Below, one piece after another: positions 39,705 through 49,717 of a DNA stretch of 64,000 bases; position 1 is the stretch's first letter, and each line of letters opens with the position of its first letter. A program made the position numbers and the translations under genes. Source of the DNA: DAIDKA01 sp036489445 (GTDB lineage Bacteria > Pseudomonadota > Gammaproteobacteria > Steroidobacterales > Steroidobacteraceae); NCBI GenBank assembly GCA_036489445.1, contig DASXFV010000050.1:1-64000 (forward strand), read 5' to 3'. Below the pieces are notes generated by a model. It made no database searches, had not been told where the DNA came from, and saw only the letters and a list, made by a program, of their open reading frames with translations.

Positions 39705-41891
39705 ATGATGCAGACCGCACGCGATATCAGCACCTACCGCCGCTATTGGGCAGCCCGCTTCGGCACCGCGCCGTTCCTGCCCATGTCACGCGCGGAGATG
39801 GATCTGCTGGGCTGGGATTCCTGCGACGTCATCCTGGTCACGGGGGACGCCTATGTGGATCATCCCAGCTTCGGCATGGCCATTGTCGGCCGGGTGCTGG
39901 AGGCGCAGGGGTTCCGCGTGGGCATCATCGCGCAGCCGGATTGGCGCAATGCGGAGCCGTTCGCGGCCTTGGGACGACCGAACCTGTTCTTTGGCGTGAC
40001 CGCCGGGAACATGGACTCGATGGTGAATCGCTACACATCGGACCGGCGCGTGCGCAGCGATGATGCCTATACGCCCGGCGGCATGGGCGGCAAACGCCCG
40101 GATCGCTCAGTGATCGTGTACGCGCAGCGGGTGCGCGAGGCATTCAAGGACGTGCCGCTGGTGATCGGTGGCATCGAAGCCTCGCTGCGCCGTATCGCGC
40201 ATTTCGATTATTGGTCCGAAAAGATCCGTCGCTCGGTGCTGCTGGATGCCAAGGCCGACATGCTGGTGTACGGCAACGGTGAGCGGCAGATCTGCGAGAT
40301 TGCGCATCGTCTCAGTGACGGCGAGGACATCCGGCAGATGACGGATATCCGCGGTACGGCATTCACGCGCAAGAGCCTGCCTGCGGGCTGGGTGCAGATC
40401 GATTCGGCGCACCTGGATGCACCAGGCCCACTGAATCCGCCGGTGGATCCCTATGCCACGGAGCCGGGTGCGCCCGCCGCCGCGAGCGCGCCGCGCGAGC
40501 AGGTCGTGCGCTTCGTGCGGCGCGTGAAGGGTGCCGATCGCGGCAACAGCGTGATCCGGATACCGGCCTTCGAGCAGGTGGTCGAGGACCCGGTGCTGTA
40601 TGCGCATGCCTCGCGCATCCTGCATCTGGAGTCCAACCCCGGCAATGCACGGGCGCTGGTGCAACGCCACGGCGATGTGGATGTCTGGCTGAATCCACCG
40701 CCGATTCCACTGACCACCAAGGAGATGGATTGGGTCTATGAGCGCGAGTATCGCCGCCAGCCGCACCCGGTCTATGGCTCGGCGAACATCCCCGCATACA
40801 AGATGATCCGGTTCTCGATTGCCATCCAGCGAGGCTGCTTTGGCGGTTGTACCTTCTGCTCCATCACCGAACATGAGGGCCGCATCATTCAAAGCCGCTC
40901 GGAGGATTCGATCATCCGTGAGGTGGAGACGGTGCGCGACTCGGTCCCGGGCTTCACGGGGGTGATTTCCGATCTGGGCGGTCCCACTGCCAACATGTAC
41001 CGGCTGGCGTGCAAGTCGCGGGAAATTGAAAGCGCGTGCCGCAGGCCCTCCTGCGTATTTCCCGGAATCTGTCCCAATCTGAACACCGATCATTCGCCGC
41101 TGATCAGACTCTATCGGCGCGCGCGCGCGCTGCCGGGCATCAAGAAGGTGCTCATCGCCTCGGGTGTGCGCTATGACCTGGCGACCGAGTCACCCGAATA
41201 TGTGAAGGAACTGGCGCAGCACCACGTCGGTGGCTACCTGAAAATCGCGCCAGAGGCGATTGGCGACGGGCCGCTGTCCAAGATGATGAAACCGGGAGTG
41301 GGCGCCTACCACCGGTTCAAGGAGCTGTTCGACCGCTATTCCAAGGAAGCGGGCAAGGAGCAGTACCTGATTCCGTACTTCATCGCCGCGCATCCGGGCA
41401 CCACGGACCAGGACATGCTGGAACTGGCACTGTGGCTGAAGACCAATGGTTTTCGCGCCGACCAGGTGCAGGCATTTCTGCCTTCGCCCATGGCTACCGC
41501 GACCGCCATGTATCACAGCGGCAAGAATCCCCTGCATCGCGTCACTCATGACAGCGAGGAGGTGCAGATTCCCAAAGGCCTGAAGGTGCGTCGGTTGCAC
41601 AAGGCCTTCCTGCGCTATCACGATGCCAACAACTGGCCCATGTTGCGCGAGGCCCTGCGACGCATGGGGCGTTCCGATCTGATCGGTAACGGCAAGCAGC
41701 AGCTCGTGCCGGCGTGGCAGCCCGCCAATACCGGTGGCGAACAGGAGGGGCGACGCCATGCCACCCAGCCGTTCCGCACTCAGCATACGGGCTTGCCGGA
41801 TGCACCGCGCAAGGCCGTGACCCGCAAAGGCCCGCCGTCGACCGGCGCGGTGGGGAACCGCGGCAAACAGCTCGGCCGGCCCGGGCGATGA
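39705..41891 (+). CDS. ygiQ: YgiQ family radical SAM protein
   Basis: 728 residues. An N-terminal B12-binding-like/DUF3362-family portion begins FGTAPFLPMSRAEMDLLGWDSCDVILVTGDAYVDHPSFG. The radical SAM cluster motif CFGGCTFC lies near residue 378. Tail residues about 690-728 are basic and disordered. The start is ATG 39705 or 39708, right after the TGA of the previous gene. Function of YgiQ is unknown; radical chemistry with SAM is inferred from the motif. Its last codons overlap the start of the DUF423 gene (ATGA). Confidence 0.92.
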   Translation: MMQTARDISTYRRYWAARFGTAPFLPMSRAEMDLLGWDSCDVILVTGDAYVDHPSFGMAIVGRVLEAQGFRVGIIAQPDWRNAEPFAALGRPNLFFGVTAGNMDSMVNRYTSDRRVRSDDAYTPGGMGGKRPDRSVIVYAQRVREAFKDVPLVIGGIEASLRRIAHFDYWSEKIRRSVLLDAKADMLVYGNGERQICEIAHRLSDGEDIRQMTDIRGTAFTRKSLPAGWVQIDSAHLDAPGPLNPPVDPYATEPGAPAAASAPREQVVRFVRRVKGADRGNSVIRIPAFEQVVEDPVLYAHASRILHLESNPGNARALVQRHGDVDVWLNPPPIPLTTKEMDWVYEREYRRQPHPVYGSANIPAYKMIRFSIAIQRGCFGGCTFCSITEHEGRIIQSRSEDSIIREVETVRDSVPGFTGVISDLGGPTANMYRLACKSREIESACRRPSCVFPGICPNLNTDHSPLIRLYRRARALPGIKKVLIASGVRYDLATESPEYVKELAQHHVGGYLKIAPEAIGDGPLSKMMKPGVGAYHRFKELFDRYSKEAGKEQYLIPYFIAAHPGTTDQDMLELALWLKTNGFRADQVQAFLPSPMATATAMYHSGKNPLHRVTHDSEEVQIPKGLKVRRLHKAFLRYHDANNWPMLREALRRMGRSDLIGNGKQQLVPAWQPANTGGEQEGRRHATQPFRTQHTGLPDAPRKAVTRKGPPSTGAVGNRGKQLGRPGR

Positions 41892-42316
41892 GTGCGGCGC
41901 CTGCCGACGTGCGCGCCTCGCGCGCCTCGCGGCTGATCCTGGTGGCGGGTGGTCTGGTGATGGCGCTGGCCACCATCTGCGGCGCACTGGGCGCGCATGC
42001 GCTGCCCGGCAGGCTCACGCCCGCTCAACTGCAGATCTACGACACTGCGGTGCGCTTCCAGTTCTTCCAGGCCCTGGGCCTGCTGGTGCTGGGTGCCGTC
42101 GCCCGCGGCGGGTATTCCGATGCCCTGAACGCCGCCGCCCTGCTGCTGCTGGCGGGAATCGTCACGTTCTGCGGCAGTTTGTATCTGCTGGCCTTTCATA
42201 TCACGCTGGGCGCACCGCTGATCGTGGGACTGACGACGCCGCTGGGCGGCATTCTGCTGATCAGCGGCTGGCTGATGTTTGCGATTGCCTCGTGGCGTTC
42301 GCGGCGCGCGGCTTGA
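41888..42316 (+). CDS. DUF423 family inner-membrane protein
   Basis: 142 residues with four hydrophobic segments, starting at the ATGA overlap with ygiQ. The segments LILVAGGLVMALATICGALGAHAL and YDTAVRFQFFQALGLLVLG are the family hallmark (E. coli YgdD). Function unknown. The end overlaps the presumed start of hrpB by 25 bases. Confidence 0.88.
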   Translation: MSAAPADVRASRASRLILVAGGLVMALATICGALGAHALPGRLTPAQLQIYDTAVRFQFFQALGLLVLGAVARGGYSDALNAAALLLLAGIVTFCGSLYLLAFHITLGAPLIVGLTTPLGGILLISGWLMFAIASWRSRRAA

Positions 42317-44883
42317 GCCTGCCCATTGAGGCGGTCCTACCTGAGCTGACGGCCAAACTGGCGAGCGCATCCTGTGTGGTGCTGCAGGCACCGCCCGGCG
42401 CAGGCAAGAGCACCGTGGTGCCGCTGGTCCTCCTGGAGTGCGATTGGCTCGTCGGCCGACGCATCATCATGCTCGAACCGCGCCGGCTGGCGGCGCGCGC
42501 CGTGGCAGCGCGCATGGCGCACACGCTCGGTGAGGCGGTGGGCCGCACGGTGGGACATCGCATGCGCATGGATACCCGAGTCTCGCGCGATACGCGTATC
42601 GAAGTGGTCACTGAGGGTGTGCTTACCCGCATGCTGCAGCAGGATGCGGCGCTGCAAGGCGTCGGCCTGGTCATCTTCGATGAGTTTCACGAGCGCAGTC
42701 TGCAGGCCGATCTCGGGCTTGCGCTGACGCTGGATGCCCAGGCAAATCTCGCGCCCGAGCTGAAACTGCTGGTGATGTCGGCGACGCTCGACGCACAGAG
42801 TATTGCCGCCAGGCTCGAAGCGCCGCTGGTGCAATCCGCCGGACAGGCATGGCCGGTGGCAACCCGCTACGCGGGCCTCACGGCGCCCCTGTTACCCGCT
42901 ACGCCGGGTGGGCCGGTCGGCTCAGGCGATTCAGTCGAAGCGCTGATCACCCGGATCGTGCGTCGCGCGCTCACCGAGGAGCCCGGCGATGTGCTGGTGT
43001 TCCTGCCCGGCGCGCGCGAAATCCGTCGGGTGCAAGCGCAGCTGCAGGGCGGTCCGCTGCCATCAGGCACCCAGGTGTTGCCGCTGTACGGGGAGTTGGC
43101 ACCCAGGGAGCAGGACGCGGCGCTGGCGCCCGCCGCCGCGGGCACGCGCAAAGTGGTGCTGGCCACCAATATTGCCGAGACCAGTCTCACCATCGATGGC
43201 ATACGCGTCGTGGTGGACTCGGGCCTGGAACGCCGCGCCGTGTTTGATCCGGTCACAGGCATGGGACGACTGGAAACGGCGCGCATTTCGCGCGCTTCCG
43301 CGGATCAGCGTCAGGGTCGCGCGGGACGCCTCGAGCCGGGCGCGTGCTATCGGGCCTGGAGCGAGGGCGCCCAGCGCTCATTGGCTGCGTTCTCCATGCC
43401 GGAAATTCTGCAGACCGATCTGGCGGGGCTCGCATTGGAACTGACTGCCTGGGGGGTGAGGGATGCGACGACCCTGGTCTGGCTGGATCCGCCTCCGGCC
43501 GCGACGCTCGCCAGTGCGCGGGAGCTGCTGCAGCGGCTGGACGCCATGGATGACGACGGCCGCGCCACGGCTCATGGGCGCGACATGGCACGCCTGCCCG
43601 TGCATCCACGCCTGGCACACATGCTGGTCGCGGCGCGCCAGCTTGGCTGCGTGCCGCTGGCGGCGCAGCTGGCGGCGTTGCTCTCGGAGCGCGATCTGCT
43701 GCGGGCCGCAGGCGGCGCAGCGGATGCCGATGTGCGTTCACGCCTGGCCGTGCTGCAGGGAGAGACCGCGCCGGCGGGTCTCGATCACGGGGCCTTGCAG
43801 CGGGCACGGCGTATGGCCGGCGATCTGGTGCGACAGTCGGGCGGCGCGGGCGCCGGCAACGAATTGCCCAGCGCGGCACATGCGGGCCTGGAAGGCGTGC
43901 TCCTGGCCCTCGCCTATCCCGATCGTATCGCACGCAAGCGCGCCGGTAGCGACAACCGATTTGTGCTGGCCAACGGCCGCGGTGCGCAATTCGCGGTGCC
44001 GCAGAGCTTGTCGCAGCGTGAGTTCATCGTCGCGATCGACGTGGACGATCGCGACCGCGACGCGCGCATCACCCTCGCGGCTCCGCTGTCGCGCGAGGAC
44101 CTGGAAGAACATTTTTCAGCCCACTTGAACCGCAGCGATGAGGTGCACTGGGGTGATCGGGATCAGGCCGTGGTGGCGCGCCGCGTGACGCGCCTGTTCG
44201 GGCTGGAGATCAGCGAGCGGCCCTTGCGCGATGTTCCTGCCGAGGCATCCGGCACCGCGATGCTCGAAGGCATCACCCGTCTGGGGCTGTCAGTGCTTCC
44301 CTGGAACGACGAGAGCCGGGATCTTCAGGCGCGCATGGAATTCGTGCGCGCCCACGCTCCAGCCACGCTGACGGCAGCGTGGCCGGCGACGGATGACGTA
44401 AGCTTGAGTGCGAACCTGCGGGTCTGGCTGACGCCCTGGCTGGAGGGAGTGACCCGGGTACAGCACCTGGCGCGGCTGTCGATGGCTCAGATTCTCAGGG
44501 GCTTGCTGTCGCATGAGCAGCAAGTGCGTCTCGATGCGCTGGCGCCCACGCATTTCAACGCGCCCACCGGTTCACGCATCCGCATCGACTATCGCGATGA
44601 GCTGGCTCCCGTCATTGCCGTACGCCTGCAGGAGGTGTTCGGGCTTCTGGCATCCCCCAGGCTGGCCGGCGGACAGGTGCCGGTGACCTTCAAGCTGCTC
44701 TCGCCGGCGCAGCGACCGGTACAGATCACGCGTGACCTGGCGACCTTTTGGCAGGGTTCCTACGCGGCTGTCCGCAAGGAAATGCGCGGCCGCTACCCCC
44801 GACACTACTGGCCCGAGGACCCCGCCATCGCCGCGCCCACCCGCCGCGCCAAACCCTCCGGGAGTGGCAAGTCACGGGTCTGA
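42292..44883 (+). CDS. hrpB: ATP-dependent helicase HrpB
   Basis: About 863-residue DEAH/DExH-box helicase. Walker A APPGAGKST near residue 36, motif II IFDEFHERSLQADL near 125, motif III SATLDAQ, motif VI QRQGRAGRLEPG near 340, then HA2 and the C-terminal HrpB domain (about 720-850). GTG at 42292 is taken as start because the conserved region begins at SLPIEAVLPEL a few residues later; TTG 42313 is an alternative. Bacterial HrpB proteins bind RNA/DNA, but their physiological task is unclear in most species. Confidence 0.93.
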   Translation: MAFAARGLSLPIEAVLPELTAKLASASCVVLQAPPGAGKSTVVPLVLLECDWLVGRRIIMLEPRRLAARAVAARMAHTLGEAVGRTVGHRMRMDTRVSRDTRIEVVTEGVLTRMLQQDAALQGVGLVIFDEFHERSLQADLGLALTLDAQANLAPELKLLVMSATLDAQSIAARLEAPLVQSAGQAWPVATRYAGLTAPLLPATPGGPVGSGDSVEALITRIVRRALTEEPGDVLVFLPGAREIRRVQAQLQGGPLPSGTQVLPLYGELAPREQDAALAPAAAGTRKVVLATNIAETSLTIDGIRVVVDSGLERRAVFDPVTGMGRLETARISRASADQRQGRAGRLEPGACYRAWSEGAQRSLAAFSMPEILQTDLAGLALELTAWGVRDATTLVWLDPPPAATLASARELLQRLDAMDDDGRATAHGRDMARLPVHPRLAHMLVAARQLGCVPLAAQLAALLSERDLLRAAGGAADADVRSRLAVLQGETAPAGLDHGALQRARRMAGDLVRQSGGAGAGNELPSAAHAGLEGVLLALAYPDRIARKRAGSDNRFVLANGRGAQFAVPQSLSQREFIVAIDVDDRDRDARITLAAPLSREDLEEHFSAHLNRSDEVHWGDRDQAVVARRVTRLFGLEISERPLRDVPAEASGTAMLEGITRLGLSVLPWNDESRDLQARMEFVRAHAPATLTAAWPATDDVSLSANLRVWLTPWLEGVTRVQHLARLSMAQILRGLLSHEQQVRLDALAPTHFNAPTGSRIRIDYRDELAPVIAVRLQEVFGLLASPRLAGGQVPVTFKLLSPAQRPVQITRDLATFWQGSYAAVRKEMRGRYPRHYWPEDPAIAAPTRRAKPSGSGKSRV

Positions 44884-44946
44884 CGGACTCCCGCGTCGCA
44901 TCGCGGCATGCGATCATGACCTGGCAACCCGAGCCTACGGGAAGGA

Positions 44947-45336
44947 ATGGACTTGCGAGACGTCGAGGTGCAGCTGTCGGCGCAGCGGCTGCAGGAACTC
45001 ATGCTGTGGCATGGCAAGGACGAAGGCAATCTGCCTCCGGCCGCGACCCTTGTGAACCTGTCGCGCGACACCATTGCGGCGTTGGGGCAGTTGCAGCTGG
45101 CGCGTACTCAACTGGCGCGGTTGCGCGCGACGCTGTCGCAGGTCTTCTGGGCGTGCGATTCCAGTCAGATCCGCAAAACTCTGCTCGAGGTGCTGGGGGC
45201 ACCTCCGGACGACGGGTCGCTGCCGCCCGCGCCGCCCATGGCCCACTGGGAGGCATCCCCGAATGGCTTGCCGCAGCCCACGGCAGCCCCGGAGTCGCGG
45301 CGCGAGAGAGCAGCGCCGCAACACGCGGCGAGCTGA
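44947..45336 (+). CDS. Hypothetical protein (unrecognised)
   Basis: About 129 residues, not recognised. The first 85 residues are helical (VQLSAQRLQELMLWHGKDEGNLPP...LGQLQLARTQLARLRATLSQVFWAC); the rest is Pro/Ala-rich and disordered. A GGGAAGGA sequence abuts the ATG at 44947, too close for good use; TTG at 44953 would have ideal spacing. It ends directly against the stop of the convergent ABC permease gene. The opposite strand is also open in places, so coding status is moderately sure. Confidence 0.5.
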   Translation: MDLRDVEVQLSAQRLQELMLWHGKDEGNLPPAATLVNLSRDTIAALGQLQLARTQLARLRATLSQVFWACDSSQIRKTLLEVLGAPPDDGSLPPAPPMAHWEASPNGLPQPTAAPESRRERAAPQHAAS

Positions 45337-46716
45337 TCAGGCCGTCCGTGCCCATTTGACGAGCGTCCCCAGGCTCGGCGGCTTGCCGTGCATGAGCAGC
45401 GCAATCTTGAACACCTTGCCGGCAAACCACACCACGACTGCAGCGGTCGCGCAGGAGATCAGCAGCGTCAGCCCCACCTCCCAGGCGGGGGGTGGCGAAA
45501 TGGATGCCACGCGCGCGAGCATGGCGAACGTGTTGACAAAGGGTGTGAAGCTCATGGCCACGCTGAACGTAGAATTCGGTGCCGCGCTGATGACTGGTGT
45601 CATCAGATATCCCACCACCATCAGGATCATGGTCGGTCCCAGCAGCGACTGGGCGTCGGCCATCTGATCCACCGCCGCGCCGATGACCAGCATCAAAGAT
45701 CCGAACACCATGTAGGTGGCCACATAGAACGCCAGCAGATAGACGATCAGCATGGGGTCGAGCAGGCCCGCGAGCGAGAACTGCGCCAGCGCATACAGTG
45801 CCAGCACGATGTACACGGCTGTCATGGTCAGGCCCAGGCCCAGTCCTCCCAGCAGCTTCCCGTACATCAGCTCCTGGGGCGAGACTGCGGCGAGCAGTAC
45901 TTCAATCACGCGGTTGGACTTTTCCTCCACCGTGGAGGTCATCAGGATCTGGCCACCCATGATGACACCAACGAACACCAGAATGCCGCAGGCCATGGGC
46001 AGGAGGCGCGCGATGCCGCGTGAGCCGGAATGCTCGCCCGCAGCGGCCACCACCACTGAATCCGGCTGGGTCACCTGTTGCGCAGTGGCGATGACGGTCG
46101 GGTCCAGCCCGTTGCTGCGCAGCCGGGCCGCGATCAGCCCCGCGCGGATACCATCGCGCAACACGCTCTCGGTGCTGTCCTCGATGTTCGACGACGTGTA
46201 CAGATCGAAGCTGCCGTACGATTTCGAGTCCGCGCGCCGGATCACGGCATCCGGCTTGATGACGACGATGGCCAGATGCCGGGGCAGGGCGCCGCGATCC
46301 TGGATGAGCCAGGATTTCTTGGTCTGCACATCAGTGTCGACCGGCAGCGTTTTCAGAGTCAGCACCGGGATCGGCGCGGCTGCGGTTTGCGCAGCCGCAG
46401 CTGCCGCAGGCGCTGCGCCACCCGGGCCATTTGCCGGCGCGCGGTTCTGGTTGCCCTCCAGCGCCCTGCGGCGTGCAATGTCTGCGGGAGTGAGCGTGCG
46501 CTGCAGTTCGGCGCTCATCTTCGAGGTGGGATCAACCACGGCCACTTCACCCACTATCTGCGGGCTGCGCGAATTGAGCATGCGGGGAGCGAGTACGAAC
46601 ACGATCAACAGCATGACCGGCATGATCAGCAGGCCGATCAGGAAACCCCTCGAGGTGATGACGGCCTTGTAATCGCGCGCGGCGACCAGTCCGATGCGAT
46701 GGATATTGAGGCTCAT
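45337..46716 (-). CDS. ABC-2 type transporter permease (NatB-like)
   Basis: 459 residues. One membrane segment near the N terminus (GFLIGLLIMPVMLLIVFVLAP), a large extracytoplasmic loop of about 200 residues with an Ala/Pro-rich patch, then five segments (about 230-440). This is the NatB layout. The start ATG overlaps the stop of the ATPase gene (ATGA). The substrate of NatB-type exporters is Na+ in Bacillus, but other members export unknown compounds. Confidence 0.88.
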   Translation of the reverse strand: MSLNIHRIGLVAARDYKAVITSRGFLIGLLIMPVMLLIVFVLAPRMLNSRSPQIVGEVAVVDPTSKMSAELQRTLTPADIARRRALEGNQNRAPANGPGGAAPAAAAAAQTAAAPIPVLTLKTLPVDTDVQTKKSWLIQDRGALPRHLAIVVIKPDAVIRRADSKSYGSFDLYTSSNIEDSTESVLRDGIRAGLIAARLRSNGLDPTVIATAQQVTQPDSVVVAAAGEHSGSRGIARLLPMACGILVFVGVIMGGQILMTSTVEEKSNRVIEVLLAAVSPQELMYGKLLGGLGLGLTMTAVYIVLALYALAQFSLAGLLDPMLIVYLLAFYVATYMVFGSLMLVIGAAVDQMADAQSLLGPTMILMVVGYLMTPVISAAPNSTFSVAMSFTPFVNTFAMLARVASISPPPAWEVGLTLLISCATAAVVVWFAGKVFKIALLMHGKPPSLGTLVKWARTA

Positions 46717-47693
46717 GCTGCGACTCCGGTGTTGGACAGGCCCTGCAGGTGGGTGCGCAGCGCCTCCTGTGAACCCTCGACCCCGCCGGACTCGCCGACC
46801 AGGCGGATGAATACGTCCTCGAGGCGAATCCGGGCGACCTCGATGCGGGCGGGCGCCACCACACCAGCGATGGCGCGTATGGCCGTGCCCGGATCAATAC
46901 CAGCCTGCAGACGGATTTCGCAGCCGTGATCGTTGAGCTTCAAGCCTTCAACGCCGGCTATGGTCCGCAGCGACAGCAGATCGGCACCCGCGTCCAGGGG
47001 CTCCAGCAGGATGCGCCGGGTATCATATTGGCGCCGCAGTCCGGACATCGGCTCATCGAGTACCTTGCGGCCTTCGTGGATCATGACAATCTGCTGACAC
47101 AGCTCCTCGGCGTGGGCCATGACATGGGTCGAGAAGATGATGGTGGCACCGCGCTGATGCTCCTCCGAGATGACATCCCTGAGCAGTCGCACGCTCAGGG
47201 GATCCAGGCCGCCGAAGGGTTCATCCAATATCAGCAGATCCGGTTCGTTGACGATGGCTGCCACAAACTGCACCCGCTGCAGCATGCCCTTGGAGAGGTC
47301 CTCGCACTTCTTGCCGTTGACATCGGCAAGGCCCAGTCGACCCAGCAGCCGGTCCGCGCGTCCGAATGCCTGGGCACGTGTACGCCCTTTCAAACATCCC
47401 ATGTAGGTGAGGAAGGCGCCAACCGTCATCTTCCGGTACGAGCCGCGCTCCTCGGGCAGGTAGCCAATGCGGTCCTTGGCCGCGAGTGCGGACCCCTGGC
47501 CCAGCACGCTGATCCGGCCGCGATCCGGAAACAGTATCGACATGATCATGCGGATGGCGGTGGTCTTGCCGGCCCCCGAGGGGCCGATCAGGCCGTAGGT
47601 TGCCCCCCGTGGAATGGACAGATCCAGCGATTCGATGGCGACCTTGTCGCCAAAGGACTTGCGGATATCCCAGATTTCCAGAGCTGTGGTCAT
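46713..47693 (-). CDS. ABC transporter ATP-binding protein (NatA-like)
   Basis: 326 residues. Walker A GPSGAGKTT near residue 38, signature LSKGMLQRVQF, Walker B LLILDEPFGGLDP, and switch His in STHVMAHAEE. An extra C-terminal domain of about 110 residues follows, typical for NatA/DrrA-type ATPases. The start at 47693 lies 8 bases after the response regulator stop. It forms an exporter with the next gene. Confidence 0.92.
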   Translation of the reverse strand: MTTALEIWDIRKSFGDKVAIESLDLSIPRGATYGLIGPSGAGKTTAIRMIMSILFPDRGRISVLGQGSALAAKDRIGYLPEERGSYRKMTVGAFLTYMGCLKGRTRAQAFGRADRLLGRLGLADVNGKKCEDLSKGMLQRVQFVAAIVNEPDLLILDEPFGGLDPLSVRLLRDVISEEHQRGATIIFSTHVMAHAEELCQQIVMIHEGRKVLDEPMSGLRRQYDTRRILLEPLDAGADLLSLRTIAGVEGLKLNDHGCEIRLQAGIDPGTAIRAIAGVVAPARIEVARIRLEDVFIRLVGESGGVEGSQEALRTHLQGLSNTGVAA

Positions 47694-47701
47694 GGAGCCT
47701 C

Positions 47702-48427
47702 TTACATGGGTTTGAAGCGAAATTGAAAGGCCTGGCTCACAGGCAGCTCTTCCGTGCGGCCCTTGACCGTAAGTTTCATGCGTCCGTCGACGCCCGACTC
47801 GATGCGATGAATCGCGCCCGCGCGCACGATGACGCTGCGATGAATCTGCCAGAACGCCTCCGGATCCAGCGCCCTCAGCAGCTCGCGCAAGGGGGTGCGG
47901 ATCTGCACCTCGTCTTCTGCTGTCACCACCCGCACATACTTGTCCTGCGCGGCAAAGAACAGCACTTCGTCGATACCCAACACGCGTGTTACGTGCCCTG
48001 CGCTGCCGGTAATCCAGCGTATTCCCGCACTGACCCCGAACGACTTGCTGAGATTGGCGGCTGGTTCGATCAGGTGCTGCTTGAGACGGACGATGCTCTG
48101 CGCCAGCCGTTCGCGACGGATGGGCTTGAGCAGGTAGTCCACCGCGGCGTGATCGAAGGCATCGAGTGCATGACTTTCGTATGCCGTCGTGAACACAACC
48201 TGCGTGGAGTCCGCCGCCCGCGCCACTTCGAGGCCGGTGAGACCCGGCATGCGGATGTCCAGAAATGCTACGTCGGGATGCTGACCGGTCAGCGCTTCGA
48301 GTGCTGACAGCCCGTCGGCGCATTCGGCGATGATTTCCAGTTCCGGCCACAGCTCCCCGAGCAGTTCGCACAGCCGGCGCCGCTGCGGAATCTCATCTTC
48401 CGCCACCAGTGCGCGCGGACGGCTCAT
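47702..48427 (-). CDS. LytTR-type response regulator
   Basis: 241 residues. The receiver domain (about 1-120) has the acidic pair EDE at 10-12, the phospho-acceptor in AFLDIRMPG near residue 57, Thr in FTTAYE and Lys in LLKPI. The LytTR DNA-binding domain (about 140-240) contains the FFAAQDKYVRV and FWQIHRSVIV blocks. It overlaps the kinase gene by ATGA. It likely controls its own operon including the ABC exporter. Confidence 0.93.
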   Translation of the reverse strand: MSRPRALVAEDEIPQRRRLCELLGELWPELEIIAECADGLSALEALTGQHPDVAFLDIRMPGLTGLEVARAADSTQVVFTTAYESHALDAFDHAAVDYLLKPIRRERLAQSIVRLKQHLIEPAANLSKSFGVSAGIRWITGSAGHVTRVLGIDEVLFFAAQDKYVRVVTAEDEVQIRTPLRELLRALDPEAFWQIHRSVIVRAGAIHRIESGVDGRMKLTVKGRTEELPVSQAFQFRFKPM

Positions 48428-49632
48428 GTCGCGGGCTCGTACGGAACGCGGATCGTGGCCATGACACCGCCAACGGCGCGGTCCTGCAGGACGAGGGAGC
48501 CGCGGGGTCCGAAGCGCGTGGCCAGCTGATCGCGGATGTTAGCCAGGCCGGTGCCTGCGGCCGCCGTTGCGCGTAGCCCTGCGCCAGTATCGATGACACT
48601 GACTGCCAGCTGCGACGCCGCGGTGTGGGACTCGATGGCCGCATCGATCATGATCTGGCCCGCACCCGTCGTGCACTCGATGCCGTGCTTGATGGCGTTT
48701 TCCACCAGCGAAATGAGGATCAGTGGCGGAAAGGGTTGCCGTTGCAGGACGGGATCGACTTCGATAACGAATGAAAACCGCGATCCCATGCGGACTTTCA
48801 TCACGGTCAGATAGCTGCGGCACACCTCCAGCTGCTCGGCCAGGCTGGAGTGCGCGTTGCCGACATCCGTGCGCAGCTTCGGCAACGTCACCCGCAGATG
48901 GTCTACCAGCGCTTCCAGTGTCGCTTCGGCGCGTGCGGGGTCGTGGCGAATCAGGCTGTGCACCGAAGCCAGAGTGTTGAACAGAAAGTGCGGCTCGACC
49001 TGCGCTTGCAGCACCATGAGCCGCAGATCGGCTTCACCCTTTTTCTGGCTCACTGCGGCCAGCTCCCGCGCATGCATGGCGGACTGCCACCACTGCTGTT
49101 CGCGATAATAAGCCAACAATGCAATGGCGCCTCCCAGGAGAGCGAATAGCAGCAGCCGAAAGCCCCAGACTGCACCCGTAAACATGGTTGAGGGATGCGG
49201 CCATTTCGAAGGATCGAATCCCGGAAAGAAGGCCATGTAGCGCGGCAGCAGCGCGGCGTGGGAGTACAGGTTTGCCAGATGCTGGCCGTAGCAGCTGAGG
49301 GCAACACCGAGCAGGATGGCCAGCGTGACCAGTAGTTTCGCCGGCGTCAGGCGATGCCGCGCGAATGTTGCCAGGGTCGGTCCCGCGGACCCAAAGACGA
49401 TCCAGATGGGAATACAGACCGCTGCACTCTCCCATCCCAATCGCGAATCGTGCAGCTCCAGGCCGATCAGGATGCCCTGCAGCGCACCGATGCCAGCCAT
49501 CAAAGGCACAAAAATCGCGCAGCGTCCGGCCAGCCAGGGCGCACTGAACACCGGGAAGCGGCGGTAGCCGCCAAAGGGGCCCGCGGCGTGTGCGACAACA
49601 TCTGACGGCAGCGGTTCGCGAAGCGAGTACAT
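48424..49632 (-). CDS. LytS/AlgZ-type sensor histidine kinase
   Basis: 402 residues from ATG 49632. Four to five membrane segments in the first 190 residues, then the His_kinase block LQAQVEPHFLFNTLASVHSLI with the phospho-acceptor His, and an ATPase part with LVENAIKHGI (N box) and DTGAGLRATAAAGTGLANIRDQL (G boxes). Typical partner of LytTR regulators. No good ribosome site precedes this ATG; a start at 49746 is open but lies inside the divergent promoter region. First gene of a four-gene leftward operon. Confidence 0.9.
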   Translation of the reverse strand: MYSLREPLPSDVVAHAAGPFGGYRRFPVFSAPWLAGRCAIFVPLMAGIGALQGILIGLELHDSRLGWESAAVCIPIWIVFGSAGPTLATFARHRLTPAKLLVTLAILLGVALSCYGQHLANLYSHAALLPRYMAFFPGFDPSKWPHPSTMFTGAVWGFRLLLFALLGGAIALLAYYREQQWWQSAMHARELAAVSQKKGEADLRLMVLQAQVEPHFLFNTLASVHSLIRHDPARAEATLEALVDHLRVTLPKLRTDVGNAHSSLAEQLEVCRSYLTVMKVRMGSRFSFVIEVDPVLQRQPFPPLILISLVENAIKHGIECTTGAGQIMIDAAIESHTAASQLAVSVIDTGAGLRATAAAGTGLANIRDQLATRFGPRGSLVLQDRAVGGVMATIRVPYEPAT

Positions 49633-49717
49633 GGGGGAATGATAGTGCCGGGGTTGCAGCAAACGATGGATTGCGACAGACGGGGCCAATTCCGGGACGA
49701 AGGACCATAATAGGCGC

